Origin: Neisseriaceae bacterium
GTDB lineage: Bacteria; Pseudomonadota; Gammaproteobacteria; Burkholderiales; Neisseriaceae
Reading direction: 5' to 3'
Assembly (NCBI GenBank): GCA_030146285.1
Contig: JASLBZ010000023.1
Span: 1-14,783 of the forward strand
Length of the DNA: 14,783 nucleotides
This document shows positions 12,450-14,783 of the stretch, one piece after another (positions within the stretch are counted from its first letter, which is position 1; the number at the start of each line of letters is the position of its first letter). Both the position numbers and the translations under genes were made by a program. The notes beneath the pieces were generated by a model that was not told the DNA's origin, made no database searches, and saw nothing but the letters and a program-made list of their open reading frames with translations.

Positions 12450-13010
12450 ATGAAAAAAGTACTGGCTGCACTCGTATTGGCAACACCTTTATTGGCAACA
12501 GCTGCAGAATACAGCTTAGATCCCTCCCATACCAATGCAACCTTTTATATTGATCATTTCGGCACTTCCACCAACTTTGGTATTTTTAATAATCTAGAAG
12601 GCAACTTAAGTTTTGACGCCGCCAAGCAAACTGGCAAAATTGACCTAATTATTCCAATGTCAAACCTAGACACCGGCCGAAAACAATTTGATCAGCACTT
12701 ACAAAATGCCGATTTATTCGATGCCAAAAAATTCCCAAACATGCGCTTTGAGTCTAGCAAATGGCGTTTTCAAGATGGCAAAGTCACCAGCATCGCTGGC
12801 AATTTAACCATCAAAGGCGTGACCAAACCAGTGGTATTAACTGCCACCAAATTCAATTGCTACAACAGTCCAATATTCAAAAAAGAAGTGTGCGGTGGCG
12901 ACTTTACCACCACCATCGACCGCACCGATTGGGGCATGGATTACTTGGTTCAAATGGGCATGAGCAAATCTGTGTCATTGGTGATTCATGCAGAAGGTGT
13001 GAAAAAATAA
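12450..13010 (+). CDS. YceI-family periplasmic protein
   Basis: A 186-residue exported lipocalin-like beta-barrel protein. A Sec signal peptide covers residues 1-19 (MKKVLAALVLATPLLATAA) with predicted cleavage before EYSLD. The mature part begins YSLDPSHTNATFYIDHFG, followed by LEGNLSFD, the IIPMSNLDTG segment, DLFDAKKFPNMRFES and GNLTIKGVTKPVVL, all typical of YceI. Two cysteines, in FNCYNSP and KEVCGGDF, may form a disulfide in the periplasm. Structures of relatives hold isoprenoid chains such as ubiquinone precursors in the barrel; the role in cells is unsettled. AAGGAA lies seven bases before the ATG. It appears to be a single-gene unit with its own upstream inverted repeat and terminator. 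Confidence 0.93.
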   Translation: MKKVLAALVLATPLLATAAEYSLDPSHTNATFYIDHFGTSTNFGIFNNLEGNLSFDAAKQTGKIDLIIPMSNLDTGRKQFDQHLQNADLFDAKKFPNMRFESSKWRFQDGKVTSIAGNLTIKGVTKPVVLTATKFNCYNSPIFKKEVCGGDFTTTIDRTDWGMDYLVQMGMSKSVSLVIHAEGVKK

Positions 13011-13025
13011 TTCAGGCAGCCTGAA
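13011..13025. repeat. double-dialect DNA uptake sequence
   Basis: TTCAGGCAGCCTGAA begins directly after the yceI-like stop. The + strand at 13014-13025 is AGGCAGCCTGAA (Kingella form); the minus strand of 13011-13022 is AGGCTGCCTGAA (Simonsiella form). The 15 bases are palindromic apart from the central A. Confidence 0.65.
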
Positions 13026-13030
13026 AAAGA

Positions 13031-13058
13031 AAAACAGCCATTGATATGGCTGTTTTTT
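13031..13058. terminator. bidirectional intrinsic terminator
   Basis: A perfect 11-base stem, AAAACAGCCAT (13031-13041) and ATGGCTGTTTT (13046-13056), has a TGAT loop and a T-run to 13058. A-richness on the left also gives T residues for the minus strand. It separates the yceI-like gene from the convergent ABC transporter gene ending at 13086. Confidence 0.9.
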
Positions 13059-13085
13059 AAATGGCACTAGCGTTCTGAGTACACA

Positions 13086-14783
13086 TTATTTTTCGTCTTC
13101 GTCCTCACCCAAAAAATCACCACTTTGACGTGCCCAAAGGCTGGCATACAAACCTTGTTGGTCTAATAATTCTTGGTGTGTTCCCATTTCCACAATGCGA
13201 CCTTTGTCTAAAATCACCAAACGATCCATCGCAGCAATGGTGGATAATCGATGGGCTATGGCAATCACCGTTTTGTCTGCCATCAGATCATTTAGACTGT
13301 CTTGAATGGCTTGCTCTACTTCCGAGTCCAAAGCACTGGTGGCCTCATCCAAAATCAAAATGGGGGCATTTTTAATCATCACCCGAGCGATGGCAATCCG
13401 CTGACGCTGGCCACCTGACAGTTTCACCCCTCGCTCCCCCACATGTGCTTCCAAACCAATATTGCCATTGGCGTCTTGTAAGTTGTCCAAGAAACTGGTG
13501 ACTTGTGCTCGTTGTAGTGCCAATTCAATCTCAGCATCGCTTGCATTGCTACGCCCATAAACCAAATTATCTCGAACAGAACGGTGTAATAACGATGTAT
13601 CCTGTGTCACCATACCGATGTGCTGGCGCAGCGACTCTTGGGTAACTTGTGAAATGTCCTGCCCATCAATCAATACTTGCCCACTTTGCACATCATAAAA
13701 ACGCAGCAGAATATTCACCAATGTGGATTTACCTGCACCAGAGCGCCCCACCAAACCTACTTTTTCACCTGGCTTAATGTCCAAACTAAAATGATGCAGT
13801 AACGGCTTGTCTTGCACATATTCAAAATCAACCTGACGAAACGCAATGTGACCGGCACTGACTTCCAAAGGCTTGGCATTGGGCGCATCTAGCAGCAAAT
13901 TGGGCTTGCTTAATGTATTCATACCATCTTCCACAGTGCCCAAATTTTCAAACAATTGTGCAGATTCCCACATAATCCAATGTGACATGCCAATCAAACG
14001 AAGTGACATGGCAATGGCAGCAGCCACCGCGCCAACACCCAATTGCCCTTGTTGCCATAAGTAAAAACTCAAGATGGCAGTACCGCCCACAAGCGCCATA
14101 TTGATGCTGTGATTGGTTAACTCCAAACGAGAGACCCAACGCATCTGGGCATGGACTGTGCTCATGAACTCTTGCATGGCATGCTTGGCATAACGCAGCT
14201 CACGATTGCCATGCGAAAACAATTTCACGGTGGCTATATTAGAATAAGCATCCGTAATGCGCCCTGCCATCAAAGCCCTTGCACCTGCTTGGGCACTGGC
14301 AGTTCGTGCCAAATGAGGCACAAAAATCCACTGCATGATTAAAAATGCCACAACCCACAACAAAAATGGTACCAACAACCAAGCATCGAAGCTGACCAAA
14401 ATTACACTGGTGGTAATAAAATAAATACCAATATAGACCACAATATCAGCAAAAGTCATGATGGTATCTCGCACAGCCAGTGCGGTTTGCATTACTTTTG
14501 CAGAAATTCGGCCTGCAAATTCATCTTGGTAAAAATTCATGCTTTGTTCCAGCATCAAGCGGTGAAACTGCCAACGCAAGCGCATCGGCAATACGCCTTG
14601 CAAGGTCTGAAATCGCACATTGGCCAGCAACAAAACCCACAAAGGACTTACCAACAATAACGCAGCCATACCAAGCAAAACATTGCGCTTTTCTGCCCAC
14701 AATTGGCTGGGCGTATAGTGGCTCATCCAATCCACAATCTTACCCATCATTTGGAATAAGACAGCTTCAAATACGCCGACCCC
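13086..14783 (-). CDS. ABC exporter, fused membrane and ATPase domains (5' end outside window)
   Basis: Partial gene: the frame stays open through the right edge (565 codons visible), and the residues before the first in-window ATG at 14750 (EAVLFQMMGKIVDW) look like normal exporter sequence, so the true start lies outside. Numbering from that ATG, the membrane domain spans about 1-270 with several helices. The nucleotide-binding domain then shows Walker A GRSGAGKS (335-342), the Q-loop VTQDTSLL (Q383), signature LSGGQ (444-448), Walker B ILILDE (464-469) and switch H500 (IAHRLSTI). All catalytic residues are intact. It resembles MsbA/multidrug-type half transporters that act as dimers in the inner membrane. 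The acidic tail GEDEDEK is unremarkable. The substrate is unknown and no adaptor or outer-membrane partner is seen. Confidence 0.93.
   Translation of the reverse strand, partial: GVGVFEAVLFQMMGKIVDWMSHYTPSQLWAEKRNVLLGMAALLLVSPLWVLLLANVRFQTLQGVLPMRLRWQFHRLMLEQSMNFYQDEFAGRISAKVMQTALAVRDTIMTFADIVVYIGIYFITTSVILVSFDAWLLVPFLLWVVAFLIMQWIFVPHLARTASAQAGARALMAGRITDAYSNIATVKLFSHGNRELRYAKHAMQEFMSTVHAQMRWVSRLELTNHSINMALVGGTAILSFYLWQQGQLGVGAVAAAIAMSLRLIGMSHWIMWESAQLFENLGTVEDGMNTLSKPNLLLDAPNAKPLEVSAGHIAFRQVDFEYVQDKPLLHHFSLDIKPGEKVGLVGRSGAGKSTLVNILLRFYDVQSGQVLIDGQDISQVTQESLRQHIGMVTQDTSLLHRSVRDNLVYGRSNASDAEIELALQRAQVTSFLDNLQDANGNIGLEAHVGERGVKLSGGQRQRIAIARVMIKNAPILILDEATSALDSEVEQAIQDSLNDLMADKTVIAIAHRLSTIAAMDRLVILDKGRIVEMGTHQELLDQQGLYASLWARQSGDFLGEDEDEK

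Noticed and set aside
1..14783. CRISPR arrays, tRNA/rRNA genes, insertion sequences or phage modules
   Set aside because: No direct-repeat/spacer pattern, cloverleaf, transposase-like or integrase-like sequence was seen on either strand by reading; a dedicated tRNA scan was not possible.

Overview
The window looks like chromosomal DNA of a member of the Neisseriaceae (Betaproteobacteria), moderately AT-rich and densely coded. Three things support this. There are DNA-uptake-sequence-like 12-mers of the Simonsiella/Kingella dialects (AGGCTGCCTGAA / AGGCAGCCTGAA), some in intergenic hairpins. Several gene neighbourhoods are typical of betaproteobacteria (PHP - YciO - site-2 protease; xseB - ispA; pyrB - pyrI). 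The protein sequences also have a betaproteobacterial character. Exact dialect matches are few for 14.8 kb, so the genus is left open. No rRNA, tRNA, insertion sequence, prophage or CRISPR array was found, and no stretch over 300 bases lacks a gene.

Layout. 1-2516 (+): hemJ-like protoporphyrinogen oxidase, a CYTH triphosphatase-like gene and hemL, two of the three being heme-synthesis genes, closed by a bidirectional terminator. 2533-5172 (-): a compact operon read right to left: a possible 34-residue ORF, an S4 RNA-binding protein, a 55-residue Cys-rich oxidoreductase-like protein with a GTG start, a PHP phosphoesterase, a YciO/TsaC-family protein and an M50 membrane protease. Four consecutive junctions are 1-4 base stop/start overlaps or close to it. 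5233-6342: a small two-helix membrane protein (-) divergent from a nitroreductase (+). 6384-7870 (-): pyrB-pyrI, preceded by an extended -10 promoter and a hairpin plus T-run that looks like a transcription attenuator. 7952-9044 (+): a YciI-like protein and a type IV pilin-like protein that lacks a prepilin leader. 9064-10290 (-): an iron-dependent alcohol dehydrogenase with a good promoter overlapped by a palindrome. 10407-11581 (-): xseB-ispA. 11651-13058 (+): a YczE/YitT-like membrane protein and a secreted YceI-family protein. 13086-14783 (-): an ABC exporter that runs off the right edge.

Most of the window is ordinary housekeeping content: heme, pyrimidine and isoprenoid synthesis, RNA/tRNA-associated enzymes and redox enzymes. 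I do not see a clear new multi-gene system. The points most worth a second look are the probable pyrBI attenuator, the pilin-like protein without a processing site and with a perfect hairpin in its first codons, two promoter-proximal palindromes (alcohol dehydrogenase and yceI), the very small genes at the head of the S4-PHP operon, and the DUS-like repeats.
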